Shown: positions 26,881 to 35,544 of the stretch, in pieces
How positions within the stretch are numbered: position 1 is the first letter of the stretch
How the letters are laid out: the number at the start of each line of letters is the position of its first letter
From: Paenibacillus tundrae
GTDB lineage: Bacteria > Bacillota > Bacilli > Paenibacillales > Paenibacillaceae
Assembly (NCBI RefSeq): GCF_036884255.1
Contig: NZ_CP145605.1
Span: 1,550,001 to 1,614,000 of the forward strand
Length of the DNA stretch: 64,000 nt
Direction of reading: 5' to 3'
Translations under genes and position numbers: made by a program
Notes under the pieces: model-generated
What the model saw: the letters and a program-made list of their open reading frames with translations, nothing else
The model's database searches: none
What the model was told of the DNA's origin: nothing

Positions 26881-27674
26881 GACGGCTGTTAATCGGACTG
26901 ACGTATGCGGTATTTGTAATCTTGCTGATTATTCCACTTGGACGGATTGTTATTGGTGCTTTTGAAGACGGAGCAGGAGGATTCCTGGCTGGACTGATGC
27001 GTCCTGAGGCGCTACATGCTCTCATGATGACAGGACTGGTTGTTCTTGTTGTCACTCTGTTAAATACATTGTTCGGTATTATGATGGCGATTTATTTGGT
27101 TCGTGCTAGCTGGTTGAGTGAACGAATCAAAGGATTACTTAACAGCATCGTGGATCTGCCTTATGCGGTATCACCTGTAATTGGTGGATTAATGATTGTG
27201 TTATTACTCGGCCCAAGCAGCATTATGGGTGGTTTCTTTGAAGGTATTGGGTTCAATGTTGTTTATGCATTCCCAGGCATGGTCATTGCAACACTGTTTG
27301 TCACATTCCCGCTCATGGTTAGAGAAGTTATGCCTGTCTTGCAAGAGCTTGGTTCTCAGCAAGAAGAGGCGGCATCCACGCTCGGGGCGTATGGTTGGAG
27401 AACGTTCTGGAGTGTAACGTGGCCTTCCATTCGTTGGGCTGTTGTTTACGGTCTTGTGTTGACTGTGGCGCGATCATTGGGTGAGTTCGGAGCTGTACTG
27501 GTCGTATCAGGCAATATTATGAACAGAACACAGACTGCGACGACGCTCGTGTATCAGGATGTAGAGAATTTTAATGTGTCTGCTGCAAATGGTGTGGCAT
27601 TGGTGCTGGTGACGTTTTCCGTATGTCTATTGCTCATGATGGAATGGGCCAAGAAGCGAAAGGAAGTGCATTAA
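26877..27674 (+). CDS. cysW: Sulfate ABC transporter permease CysW
   Basis: 265 residues, six membrane helices. It has the partner version of the same motifs: DLPYAVSPVIGGLMIVLLLG, QEEAASTLGAYGWRTFWSVTWPS and ARSLGEFGAVLVVSGNI. It overlaps cysT by four bases (ATGA) and leads directly into cysA with one base between stop and start, so translation of the three is coupled. Confidence 0.92.
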   Translation: MRRLLIGLTYAVFVILLIIPLGRIVIGAFEDGAGGFLAGLMRPEALHALMMTGLVVLVVTLLNTLFGIMMAIYLVRASWLSERIKGLLNSIVDLPYAVSPVIGGLMIVLLLGPSSIMGGFFEGIGFNVVYAFPGMVIATLFVTFPLMVREVMPVLQELGSQQEEAASTLGAYGWRTFWSVTWPSIRWAVVYGLVLTVARSLGEFGAVLVVSGNIMNRTQTATTLVYQDVENFNVSAANGVALVLVTFSVCLLLMMEWAKKRKEVH

Positions 27675-27675
27675 G

Positions 27676-28740
27676 ATGCATGTAGAAGTCCGTGATCTGA
27701 ACAAACATTTTGGTCAATTTCATGCCGTAAAAGATGTTTCATTCGATATTGCCAAAGGCCATCTTATTGGTCTGCTCGGTCCTAGTGGTGGCGGGAAAAC
27801 TTCAATTCTACGTATGCTTGCTGGTCTGGAAAGTCCAGGTTCAGGAGAGATTCGCTTTCATGGAAAAGTAGTAAACCATTTGCCACCGCAAGAGCGGGGC
27901 ATCGGATTTGTCTTTCAGAACTATGCATTGTTCAAACATATGACGGTATTTGATAACATCGCTTTTGGACTTAAGGTCAAGAAGACACCAAAATCCCAGA
28001 TTCGTGATCGAGTGATGGAATTGGTGGAGCTGACTGGGCTGAAAGGGTTTGAGCAGCGTTATCCACATCAATTGTCTGGTGGACAGCGGCAGCGTGTAGC
28101 TTTTGCAAGAGCATTGGCACCTGAGCCTCAGTTATTGTTATTGGATGAGCCGTTTGCCGCGATTGATGCGAAGATTCGTCAGGAGCTTCGTTCATGGTTA
28201 AGGGAATTGATTGAGCGTGTCGGCATTACTTCGATCTTCGTCACGCATGACCAGGATGAAGCCATTGAAGTCGCAGACGAAATTATGATTATTAGCCAGG
28301 GACGCTTGGAGCAGAAGGGTACCCCGTGGGATATTTATAAAAACCCAGAGACACCTTTTGTAGCTACCTTTATCGGTGAATCCACAGTCGTGGAGGATGC
28401 TTCTGAGCTGAAAGGATTTGAACATGCGGTTGAAGGTGAGAATACGCGTGCTCTGATCCGTCCGGAATATATTGAAATTGGTCTCAAAAACGAATTCAGC
28501 ATGTTGTCAGCAACCGAAAAGGGTACGGTGAAGCACCTTCATTTCCGCGGAAGTGAATGGATGGTTGAAGTCGAGGTACGAGGTCATAAGCTGATCACGT
28601 ATCGATCCCTGGAGAAAACAACACTGGAAATCGGTCAACAGATTCGGGTGCTTGTGCACCGGGCATATCTATTCAATGATTCCCATAGTTGGGTTGTCGA
28701 GAATCGACTTAAGGAAGATCCAATGCCTGTCATGATCTAA
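27676..28740 (+). CDS. cysA: Sulfate ABC transporter ATP-binding protein CysA
   Basis: 354 residues. Walker A GPSGGGKTSIL begins near residue 35. Signature LSGGQRQRVAFARAL is near 133, Walker B LLLLDEPFAAID near 155, and the switch His in IFVTHDQDEA near 193. The C-terminal 120 residues are the TOBE-type regulatory domain (ALIRPEYIEIG). It energises sulfate import through CysT and CysW at the cytoplasmic face. The following binding protein lies 55 bases downstream. Confidence 0.92.
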   Translation: MHVEVRDLNKHFGQFHAVKDVSFDIAKGHLIGLLGPSGGGKTSILRMLAGLESPGSGEIRFHGKVVNHLPPQERGIGFVFQNYALFKHMTVFDNIAFGLKVKKTPKSQIRDRVMELVELTGLKGFEQRYPHQLSGGQRQRVAFARALAPEPQLLLLDEPFAAIDAKIRQELRSWLRELIERVGITSIFVTHDQDEAIEVADEIMIISQGRLEQKGTPWDIYKNPETPFVATFIGESTVVEDASELKGFEHAVEGENTRALIRPEYIEIGLKNEFSMLSATEKGTVKHLHFRGSEWMVEVEVRGHKLITYRSLEKTTLEIGQQIRVLVHRAYLFNDSHSWVVENRLKEDPMPVMI

Positions 28741-28795
28741 CGAATCAAACCAAGTGGGAATTCACCCAGAACGTTTAGAGAGGAAGACGTTGCCG

Positions 28796-29857
28796 ATGCA
28801 GACGAGGAAGAAAAACACATTACCTTTCGTTGCTGTTCTCATGTTTCTGCTCGTCTGCATGACGGTTGGGTGCAGTAAGCAAGAAGCTGCAAACGAACCC
28901 GGCGATGCTGCTGGAACGGATCAATCCAACACGCTGGTCATTGGAGCTTATAGCGTTGTAAAAGACGCGATGGCAGAGCTGTTGCCTATTTTCAAGGCAG
29001 AATGGGAAGCCAAGACGGGACAGTCGATTAATTTTCAGGAGTCTTATGAAGCTTCGGGTACACAAGCAAGAGCCATTGCAGGTGGTTTCGAGGCGGATGT
29101 AGCTCTGCTCGCGATGGAAAATGATATTGATAAACTGGTTAAGGCAGACCTGGTCAACCCTGACTGGAAGCAAGCACCTAATGACGGCATGATTACGAGA
29201 TCTATTGTTGTGTTAGGTACGAGAGAAGGCAATCCACTGGGCATCCAAGATTTTGACGATTTAACCAAACCGGGTGTGAAGGTGCTGTATCCTAATCCGA
29301 AGACCTCAGGCGGTGCACAATGGGATATTAACGCAATCTATGGTGCTGGCCTGAAACTGTCGGAAGAGCAGGGGAAGAAAGATCCTGCGGTAGCCAAGGC
29401 TTTTCTGGAAAAGGTACATCAGAATGTTGAATCACTTGATAAAAGTGGCAGATCTTCGATGGCGGCCTTTGAATATGGCGTCGGTGATGTCATCGTAACG
29501 TATGAGAATGAGTTGCTCGCCCGAATCGCTAAAGGAGTCAAGTATGATATCGTTGTTCCGAAGAACACGATTCTGATCGAAAACCCGGCAACCGTGGTGG
29601 ATAAATACGTGGATAAACACGGAAATCGTGAACTCGCGGAAGCTTTTGTGGCGTATTTGAGTACACCTGAAGCTCAGCGTATTTTTGCAAAGCATGGTTT
29701 TCGCTCTGTAGATCCGGAAGTATTTGCGGAGACAGAGTCTACTTTTCCAACACCACCAGGGCTATTCGATATCAATTACTTGGGTGGCTGGGCTGAAGTT
29801 CGAACCACACTATATTCCAAGCGCGGGGTATGGTATCAGGTATTAGCGGGCTTGTAG
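28796..29857 (+). CDS. Sulfate-binding lipoprotein
   Basis: 353 residues. A lipoprotein signal peptide ends at VGC with Cys26. The mature part is a sulfate/thiosulfate-binding protein of the Sbp/CysP type, with VIGAYSVVKDAMAELLPIF, QESYEASGTQARAIAGG, NPKTSGGAQWDINAIYGA (anion-binding loop) and the ending LFDINYLGGWAEVRTTLYS. It delivers the anion to CysT/CysW outside the membrane. It is last in the operon rather than first. The start could be ATG 28796 or TTG 28790; GAGAGGAAG lies just upstream. A terminator follows at 29875-29918. Confidence 0.9.
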   Translation: MQTRKKNTLPFVAVLMFLLVCMTVGCSKQEAANEPGDAAGTDQSNTLVIGAYSVVKDAMAELLPIFKAEWEAKTGQSINFQESYEASGTQARAIAGGFEADVALLAMENDIDKLVKADLVNPDWKQAPNDGMITRSIVVLGTREGNPLGIQDFDDLTKPGVKVLYPNPKTSGGAQWDINAIYGAGLKLSEEQGKKDPAVAKAFLEKVHQNVESLDKSGRSSMAAFEYGVGDVIVTYENELLARIAKGVKYDIVVPKNTILIENPATVVDKYVDKHGNRELAEAFVAYLSTPEAQRIFAKHGFRSVDPEVFAETESTFPTPPGLFDINYLGGWAEVRTTLYSKRGVWYQVLAGL

Positions 29858-29874
29858 CTGTCTTGTAAGAACTG

Positions 29875-29918
29875 AAACCTTTGGTTTGCCTTGTCCGGCA
29901 GACTGGAGGTTTTTTTTT
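29875..29918 (+). terminator. Terminator of the sulfate importer operon
   Basis: AAACCT..TGCC pairs with GGCA..AGGTTT and is followed by eight T residues. The middle of the stem is imperfect. Confidence 0.75.
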
Positions 29919-30013
29919 GAAGTATCTCGGAGTACTTTATTATTGAGAATCGGACAGGCTATAATGAGATAGGTTGAATATGGGTATGGATTTTATAGGA
30001 AGGTGTGAATGAG

Positions 30014-30460
30014 ATGAGTACAGAGGTTAAATTGTCCCAAAGTACAGCAATCCGGCTGGAACAGGCGCGCACAAAAGGCATGTCTGATGCAGATATACTG
30101 AAAGCCATTCAGGCGAATGATGTTGCGGCTTTTGATGCTGTGTCCGAGGAGGATTACAGATATGATGAGTTCCTTTCCTATGCGGCGGATCATGGAGAGA
30201 ACCTAGAAGTAGCGGTTCAAGATGGCTACCGTATCACGTTTAATACACGTGGTGGATTAGGCATATACTTGGAGAAAGCATTCGGTGTAGTAGCAGAGAA
30301 GGATTTTGCAGTTGGTGAAGGCATTATAACAGGGCTAAAGCTTAAGCCAGAACAGGCAGAAGTGTTAGCAGAGCGACTTGCATCCAACTGGGTCATTACG
30401 GAATCGAAGGATGTACCTGCGGGGAAAGAATTGACGCTGAAGCTGCGGGCATTGGTGTAA
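30014..30460 (+). CDS. Conserved protein of unknown function
   Basis: 148 residues, no family recognised. The first 60 residues are helical (TEVKLSQSTAIRLEQARTKG, then DADILKAIQANDVAAFDAVS). The middle reads as a beta-hairpin (VQDGYRITFNTRGGLGIYLEKAFG). The last part, LKPEQAEVLAERLASNWVI then ELTLKLRALV, again mixes helix and strand. No signal peptide, membrane segment or metal motif is present. ATG 30014 is chosen because AGGAAGGTG lies seven bases before it; GTG 30005 overlaps that site. It has its own terminator (30497-30546), so it is probably monocistronic. Confidence 0.7.
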   Translation: MSTEVKLSQSTAIRLEQARTKGMSDADILKAIQANDVAAFDAVSEEDYRYDEFLSYAADHGENLEVAVQDGYRITFNTRGGLGIYLEKAFGVVAEKDFAVGEGIITGLKLKPEQAEVLAERLASNWVITESKDVPAGKELTLKLRALV

Positions 30461-30496
30461 CAACAAGCGAGAGCTAACATTGATAGATTAGACATA

Positions 30497-30546
30497 AGGC
30501 TGTCCTGCATTGCGTAATCAATCGCAGCGGGAGAGTCTTTTTTTTT
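30497..30546 (+). terminator. Intrinsic terminator
   Basis: AGGCTGTCCTGC..TTGCG pairs imperfectly with CGCAGCGGGAGAGTCT and is followed by nine T residues. Confidence 0.65.
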
Positions 30547-30608
30547 GCCAAATCAGAGGTTGGAGAATACAATTTAGATAATAGTGAGCTTGAGAGGGGA
30601 TAACGATC

Positions 30609-31388
30609 TTGAATCAACTAACATTTCTTGGAACAGGCGATGCGATGGGCGTTCCGCGTGTATATTGTGACTGTAGCACTTGCACAGAGGCTCGGCTTAT
30701 CGGCATTAATCAACGTAGACGTTCTTCTGTTCTAATCCATAGTGAGGGTGCGAATGAACCCTTTATGATTGATTGCGGACCTGACTGGAGAACACAGATG
30801 GAAGCGCAGAATCTTAGAATGGTACAGACGATGCTGATCACACATGCACACTTTGACCACATTGGTGGATTGCCTGAGTGGGCAGATGCATGCCGATGGT
30901 TGGGGGTAAAGGGCAACTTGTATGCACCACGTGAAGTGATCGCCACGATCCAAGGGCAATTTCCATGGTTAGATCGTCATATGAATTATATGGAGACAGA
31001 TGATGATATTGAAGTGCACGGGTGGCACATTCACTCATGGAAAGTTTGCCATGGGAAGAACGGATATTCCTACGCCTATCGTCTGGAACGAGACGGATTC
31101 CACTGGGCATACTGCTCAGATGCGATTGATCTAAAGGAGGAGGAAAAGGATCCGTTGCACGGTTTGGATCTGCTTATTCTGGGAACCAGCTTTGTGCATG
31201 AACTGGCAGAATTCTCAACACGCTCTGTATACGATATGAAGGAAGCACAGGAGCTTTTGCAGGAATTAGAGCCTAAGCACACATATTTTACACACATGTC
31301 TCATGATGTGGATGTACGGCAGGATTATCATTTAGGTCAAGGCATTACACTTGCTCTCACAGGCATGAAGGTGTCTCTTGAAAAATAA
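30609..31388 (+). CDS. MBL-fold metallo-hydrolase (PhnP-like)
   Basis: 259 residues. The opening FLGTGDAMGVPRVYCDCSTC, with a Cys trio, resembles PhnP-type and related phosphodiesterases, which carry a structural zinc there. The dimetal motif THAHFDHIGG is at about 78-87, and later ligands are HGKNGYSYAYR, YCSDAID and the closing HMSHDVD. PhnP cleaves cyclic ribose phosphates in phosphonate use, but no phn genes are nearby, so the substrate is open. Start is TTG 30609 preceded by GAGAGGGGA. Confidence 0.8.
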   Translation: MNQLTFLGTGDAMGVPRVYCDCSTCTEARLIGINQRRRSSVLIHSEGANEPFMIDCGPDWRTQMEAQNLRMVQTMLITHAHFDHIGGLPEWADACRWLGVKGNLYAPREVIATIQGQFPWLDRHMNYMETDDDIEVHGWHIHSWKVCHGKNGYSYAYRLERDGFHWAYCSDAIDLKEEEKDPLHGLDLLILGTSFVHELAEFSTRSVYDMKEAQELLQELEPKHTYFTHMSHDVDVRQDYHLGQGITLALTGMKVSLEK

Positions 31389-31516
31389 ATACAGAAGAGC
31401 GTATCCTTTGCAGGAGGTTCTTCGTTTACATAGTGTAAGTCGATTACAGCAAGAGCACAGCCAGTATGTAAAAGGAAAGCAAGACCAATCAGGAATCAAC
31501 AAAGGGGGGCCCCGTC

Positions 31517-32380
31517 ATGGCCTTTGTGAAATCCGTGGATTGTCGAATCAACAGATCACACAACCATGTTAATCAATCGCATAATCCATATACACCACCA
31601 CACATGAATGCTGAAGATTCACTTCAAGCGGACGATCTCCATGCTGTATTACTTGATGTACAGCGTTCGTTGTATGCGTATTGTTTGTCCATGACAGGTT
31701 CTAGAGAAGATGCTGAGGATCTAGTGCAGGAGACGTTTGCCAAAATATTATCTTCTTCCTCGGTTCATAAGTCGGGTGCAGAGAGAGACATCAATTGGGA
31801 AGCTTATCTCATTCGTATTGCCCGTAATGCGTGGATGGACGTTCTTCGCAAACGCCAACGTTTACATTGTAAAATGGATGGTTTGAAGCCGCTTATTGAA
31901 GAAATGGCGGAAGATGAGCCACTAGAAGAGCTTGATACCGCAGTTGAGATTTTAATTAAAGAGTTGCCGTCATGGCAAAGAGTGATATATATGTTGCGAG
32001 AGTTGTTAGGATACACGGCGGCAGAGGCTGCTGAGATGTTAGATACAACAGAAGGCGCAGTAAAGTCGGCGTTACGTCGTGCCCGGATGACCATAGCTGA
32101 AATTAGGGATCAACTCAATGATCTAGGTGCCGACGAGGCGAGAGAAGTTAGCGAGGAACGAATCCATATCGAAGAGTTACGCGGTTATCTGCTGGCATTA
32201 CGCCGCGGTGATACGGCTCGCCTAATTGATCTATGTCTGAATCAAACGGATGATCCAATGGCTGTGGCAAGTACGATTTTGCAGCAGGCTCTGCCGTCTT
32301 CAACGATGCAACCGATGATGAACAGTTATGCCATCTCAGGTTCCCATGGAGGAGGCTACACGGTCAGCATGGTTGCATAA
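31517..32380 (+). CDS. ECF-type sigma-70 family RNA polymerase sigma factor
   Basis: 287 residues, long for an ECF factor. Residues 1-45 are a polar leader. Region 2 (YCLSMTGSREDAEDLVQETFAKIL, RIARNAWMDVLRKRQR) spans about 52-118. Region 4 (LPSWQRVIYMLRELLGYTAAEAAEMLDTTEGAVKSALRRARM) spans about 152-195. A C-terminal extension of some 85 residues follows, with a charged helix and the segment LRGYLLALRRGDTARLIDLC; its family is not known to me. No anti-sigma gene is adjacent. ATG 31517 follows AAAGGGGGGCCCC. ClpP starts 17 bases after the stop, so the two form an apparent operon. Confidence 0.8.
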   Translation: MAFVKSVDCRINRSHNHVNQSHNPYTPPHMNAEDSLQADDLHAVLLDVQRSLYAYCLSMTGSREDAEDLVQETFAKILSSSSVHKSGAERDINWEAYLIRIARNAWMDVLRKRQRLHCKMDGLKPLIEEMAEDEPLEELDTAVEILIKELPSWQRVIYMLRELLGYTAAEAAEMLDTTEGAVKSALRRARMTIAEIRDQLNDLGADEAREVSEERIHIEELRGYLLALRRGDTARLIDLCLNQTDDPMAVASTILQQALPSSTMQPMMNSYAISGSHGGGYTVSMVA

Positions 32381-32397
32381 TCTGAGGAGGGATATGC

Positions 32398-32979
32398 ATG
32401 AATGTAGTACCTTATGTTGTTGAACAGACGGCTCGCGGAGAACGGAGCTACGACATATATTCTCGTTTGCTGAAAGACCGAATTATTATGGTGTCTGGTG
32501 AAATTGAAGATCAGATGGCGAATGCGATCGTAGCACAGCTATTGTTTCTAACCGCAGAAGATCCGGATAAGGATATCCAAATGTACATTAACAGCCCAGG
32601 GGGTTCGGTGACCGCGGGATTCTCGATCTATGATACGATGCAGTTTGTGAAACCGGATATTTCCACCATCTGTACAGGTATGGCGGCCAGTTTCGGTACG
32701 ATTCTGCTCGTTGGCGGCACAAAGGGTAAAAGGCTGGCGCTACCCAACAGCGAAATTATGATTCATCAGCCACTTGGTGGGATGCGCGGGCAGGCATCGG
32801 ATATGCTTATTCACGCCAACCGAATTATTCAGCATAGACAACGTCTGAACCAGTTGCTTGCAGACCACACCGGTCAGCCGCTGGAACGAATTGAAGAAGA
32901 TACAGATCGTGATTATTTCCTTACCGCTGCTGAAGCTGTGGATTATGGCATCGTTGATAAGGTGATATCTAGCACCTAG
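32398..32979 (+). CDS. clpP: ClpP-type ATP-dependent protease proteolytic subunit (paralogue)
   Basis: 193 residues. The catalytic triad sits exactly where it does in ClpP: Ser98 in GMAASFGT, His123 in MIHQPLGG and Asp172 in EDTDRDYF. The usual GMAASMGA is GMAASFGT and the N-terminus is [20 protein letters not shown], a mild departure from the main ClpP, which suggests a second copy. It forms a tetradecameric chamber fed by Clp ATPases. It follows the sigma factor gene after 17 bases with GAGGAGGG as ribosome binding site. A dyad terminator lies at 33140-33175. Confidence 0.88.
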   Translation: MNVVPYVVEQTARGERSYDIYSRLLKDRIIMVSGEIEDQMANAIVAQLLFLTAEDPDKDIQMYINSPGGSVTAGFSIYDTMQFVKPDISTICTGMAASFGTILLVGGTKGKRLALPNSEIMIHQPLGGMRGQASDMLIHANRIIQHRQRLNQLLADHTGQPLERIEEDTDRDYFLTAAEAVDYGIVDKVISST

Positions 32980-33139
32980 GCAAGTTAGCACAAGAACGCA
33001 TTTAGGACAGCAAAAGACACGAATAGTGTATCTCCAGAGTAATCAACCTTTATAAGGTAAATAAGCCAGATGTAAATCACAGTGCTGAACGCACGGTTGG
33101 AAGAGCCGTAAATTATATCAGGCGGAGTATTCACAAAGA

Positions 33140-33175
33140 CAAAGCCCAGATGGTCTAATGACCTTCTGGGCTTTG
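33140..33175. terminator. Hairpin after clpP
   Basis: CAAAGCCCAGA pairs with TCTGGGCTTTG apart from one base, and an inner GGTC / GACC helix extends it. The T-run is short on the plus strand. It is the only clear structure in the first 300 bases after clpP. Confidence 0.6.
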
Positions 33176-33361
33176 TTGCGAGTAAAAGCTTGTTAAACTC
33201 GATTACATTACATATGCTCAGTAGCACGCTTTGGCAGAGGGACTGCAAAATGTTCTACAGAAGGCCGTTCAGTGACATGGGATAACGTCTAGAGGGTATC
33301 TGATAGGTACATCATTTCAATGAGACAGGCTTGATTATTTTGGAAATATTTAAATTAATCA

Positions 33362-33410
33362 TTGACCTCAATCGTATATAGTGTATATATTAGATATATA
33401 CACTATATAC
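33362..33410 (+). promoter_or_regulatory. Promoter and 37-base palindromic operator of the GntR/ABC operon
   Basis: TTGACC (33362-33367) is followed at 18 bases by TATATT (33386-33391). A perfect inverted repeat covers 33374-33410: GTATATAGTGTATATAT, TAG, then its exact complement. The palindrome overlaps the -10 box, so binding by the encoded GntR protein would block transcription. Confidence 0.75.
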
Positions 33411-33445
33411 ATGAAACAATGAGAACACCAATGAGGTGAGAGCAT

Positions 33446-33829
33446 ATTAAGATTTTATTGTCCAACGCATCCAGCGACCCAATCTATATCCAGATCTTAA
33501 CCCAGATCAGACAGAGCATCTTGAGTGGTGAATTGGTCGAAGGAGATAGTCTTCCTTCCATCCGGCAGCTGGCCAAGGATTTACAGGTGAGCGTGATTAC
33601 AACAAAACGTGTCTATGAAGAACTGGAGAAGGAGAATCTAATCGATTCCGTAGTAGGTAAAGGTAGTTTTGTCTCGGGAACCAATCAGGACTTTATTCGA
33701 GAGCAGCGAATGAGAAGATTGGAAGAGAAGATGCTTGAAATTATTCGTGAGAGTAAAGAGATCGGCATGAGTTCACAGGAGTTAATTCAACATCTCACTT
33801 TGTTGTCAGAGGAGGAACATACAGAATGA
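33446..33829 (+). CDS. GntR-family (YtrA-type) transcriptional repressor
   Basis: 127 residues if read from ATT 33446, 123 from TTG 33458. The winged-helix domain (SDPIYIQILTQIRQSILSGE, LPSIRQLAKDLQVSVITTKR, KGSFVSG) fills residues 5-80. The remainder is a short helical dimerisation tail, as in the YtrA subfamily that controls adjacent ABC transporters. ATT is preferred because GAGGTGAG ends five bases before it and it restores the usual KILLSNASSD opening; TTG has no ribosome binding site at proper distance. The gene overlaps the ABC ATPase start (ATGA) and is preceded by a palindromic operator. Confidence 0.82.
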   Translation: MKILLSNASSDPIYIQILTQIRQSILSGELVEGDSLPSIRQLAKDLQVSVITTKRVYEELEKENLIDSVVGKGSFVSGTNQDFIREQRMRRLEEKMLEIIRESKEIGMSSQELIQHLTLLSEEEHTE

Positions 33830-34692
33830 ACGCCATTGAAATTCGCAACCTTTCCAAAACGTATCCTTTATTTAAAGTAGAAAATGTATCTTTGGATGTG
33901 AAGCAAGGTTATATTACGGGGCTTATCGGTCCGAATGGGGCAGGGAAGAGCACGTTAATTAAATTGATTACCGGCTTAATCCAGCCTGATTCTGGGAGTA
34001 TTCATACATTGGGCAGAAAGATGCCTGAGCAGGAAGTTCACATTAAGCAGCGTCTCGGTATTGTATCAGACGAATGTTTCTATTATGAGCATCTAACCAT
34101 CTATGAGATGGGTCGGATGATTGCTCCGTTTTATAAGCGATGGAATGATCAAACATTTAGAGGTTATCTGGATCAATTCGAGTTGTCGCCGAAGAAGAAG
34201 ATCGAAGATTTATCCAAAGGAATGAAGATTAAGTTCTCCTTGGCAGTTGCTTTATCACATGAAGCGGAGTTGCTGATCATGGATGAGCCAACTTCCGGTC
34301 TTGACCCTGTATTTAGACGCGAATTGCTGGATCTGCTTGCAGACACGATACAAGATGAGACAAGATCCATTATATTCTCCACACATATTACAACCGATCT
34401 GGAGCGGATCGCAGACTATATTACGTTTATCCATCGCGGACAAATTGTATTTAATGAAGCCAAAGATGATGTACTCGAAAGGTACACGATTGTGAAGGGA
34501 GACATGGAGCTGCTGGATGCAGACACCCGGGCTCATTTGGTGGGAATCCGTGAAACGGCGGTGGGCTTTGAAGGATTGTCTGATAACAAGGTAGAAGCGG
34601 AGCAGCTGTTTGGCAGTTATGCGTTGTTACACAGACCCTCCCTTGAAGACCTTATTTACTTTACAGCAAAGGGGGTACGGAAACATGGTTAA
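33826..34692 (+). CDS. ABC transporter ATP-binding protein (YtrB-like)
   Basis: 288 residues. Walker A GPNGAGKSTLI, a signature of LSKGMKIKFSLAVAL (the Gly-Gly of LSGGQ is changed to Lys-Gly, common in this subfamily), Walker B LLIMDEPTSGLD and the switch His in IFSTHITTDLE are present. About 90 C-terminal residues form a regulatory extension. With the adjacent permease it makes an ABC-2 type exporter; YtrA-linked systems respond to cell-wall antibiotics or acetoin, and nothing here decides between them. It overlaps the regulator gene by four bases and the permease gene by eight. Confidence 0.85.
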   Translation: MNAIEIRNLSKTYPLFKVENVSLDVKQGYITGLIGPNGAGKSTLIKLITGLIQPDSGSIHTLGRKMPEQEVHIKQRLGIVSDECFYYEHLTIYEMGRMIAPFYKRWNDQTFRGYLDQFELSPKKKIEDLSKGMKIKFSLAVALSHEAELLIMDEPTSGLDPVFRRELLDLLADTIQDETRSIIFSTHITTDLERIADYITFIHRGQIVFNEAKDDVLERYTIVKGDMELLDADTRAHLVGIRETAVGFEGLSDNKVEAEQLFGSYALLHRPSLEDLIYFTAKGVRKHG

Positions 34693-35311
34693 CCTGCTTC
34701 GCAAAGACTTTATTGCACTGAAAAGTTGCCTGTGGGTCATTCCCTTTTACCTGGCTGTGTTCAGTCTCGCCTTTATTCCCAAAAGTGAGATGTCGATGTA
34801 TCTTGTAGGCATATACACCGCATTTGGTTCCATCATGCTTGCGACCATGATTGATGTCAAAAACCATAATCATAATTTCCTAGTCACACTCCCGATTAGT
34901 CGGAAAAACGTAGTGCAAGCGAAGTATCTATCGACCATATTCTATACGCTTTTTGGCGTTCTCGCATCGTTCGGAATTCATTCTCTCGTTAATATGAACT
35001 TCCCTGGACTCGATAAGCCAGATTTCTCAGTATTGGATATTCTGGTTTCGATCGCTATGGTACTTGGCTTAACTTCAATCTATTTGCCTCTCTTTTACGC
35101 ACTGAGCAAAAAGGGCGCAGGGATCATCAATGTTGTATTCTTAGTTGCGCTCGTTATACTCGCCCAGCCTTTTGCATTACTCATGAACTTGGCGAGCGAG
35201 GAAGGCATGGTGACTGGACAGGTAATTAGTATGGTTACCATCGGTATTCTGCTGTTATTCGTAGGTTCTTATCTTCTCACGGTTCGGTTGTTCGCCAAAA
35301 AAGATCTGTAA
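34685..35311 (+). CDS. ABC-2 type transporter permease
   Basis: 208 residues with six membrane helices (for example CLWVIPFYLAVFSLAFI, LVSIAMVLGLTSIYLPLFYA, IINVVFLVALVILAQPFALL). It matches the small ABC2_membrane_5-type permeases found behind GntR/ATPase pairs. The interhelix segment THVLVTLPISRK-like region (here NFLVTLPISRKNVVQAKY) is the family hallmark. ATG 34685 follows AAAGGGGGTACGG; the frame upstream belongs to the ATPase gene. Tandem hairpins follow at 35394-35447. Confidence 0.82.
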   Translation: MVNLLRKDFIALKSCLWVIPFYLAVFSLAFIPKSEMSMYLVGIYTAFGSIMLATMIDVKNHNHNFLVTLPISRKNVVQAKYLSTIFYTLFGVLASFGIHSLVNMNFPGLDKPDFSVLDILVSIAMVLGLTSIYLPLFYALSKKGAGIINVVFLVALVILAQPFALLMNLASEEGMVTGQVISMVTIGILLLFVGSYLLTVRLFAKKDL

Positions 35312-35393
35312 ATTTTGAACGTACTATACACTTTGAGTGTCTGCAAAATAAAATCAATCATCCGAGCATAAACTTGCTCGTCTGAAATAGCAG

Positions 35394-35447
35394 AATGAGC
35401 GAGAGGATCGCTCCCATTCAGAAGTCGCCTATATGGCGACTTTTTTT
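35394..35447 (+). terminator. Tandem hairpins and terminator of the GntR/ABC operon
   Basis: First hairpin: GAGCGA-gagga-TCGCTC flanked by GAATG / CATTC. Second: AGTCGCC-tatat-GGCGACT followed by seven T residues (35422-35447), a standard terminator. Confidence 0.85.
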
Positions 35448-35544
35448 ATGAGAAGTCTTTCACTCTGAACACCCACCAACCGATTCTCCATATATCCGTC
35501 AATCAACTCTTGTGAACACACTCCTTATAGATAATGGAATGCAT

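Noticed and set aside
31378..31572. 64-codon plus-strand frame between the metallo-hydrolase and sigma factor genes
   Set aside because: It overlaps both neighbours, has no ribosome binding site of its own at a plausible distance and no protein-like pattern.
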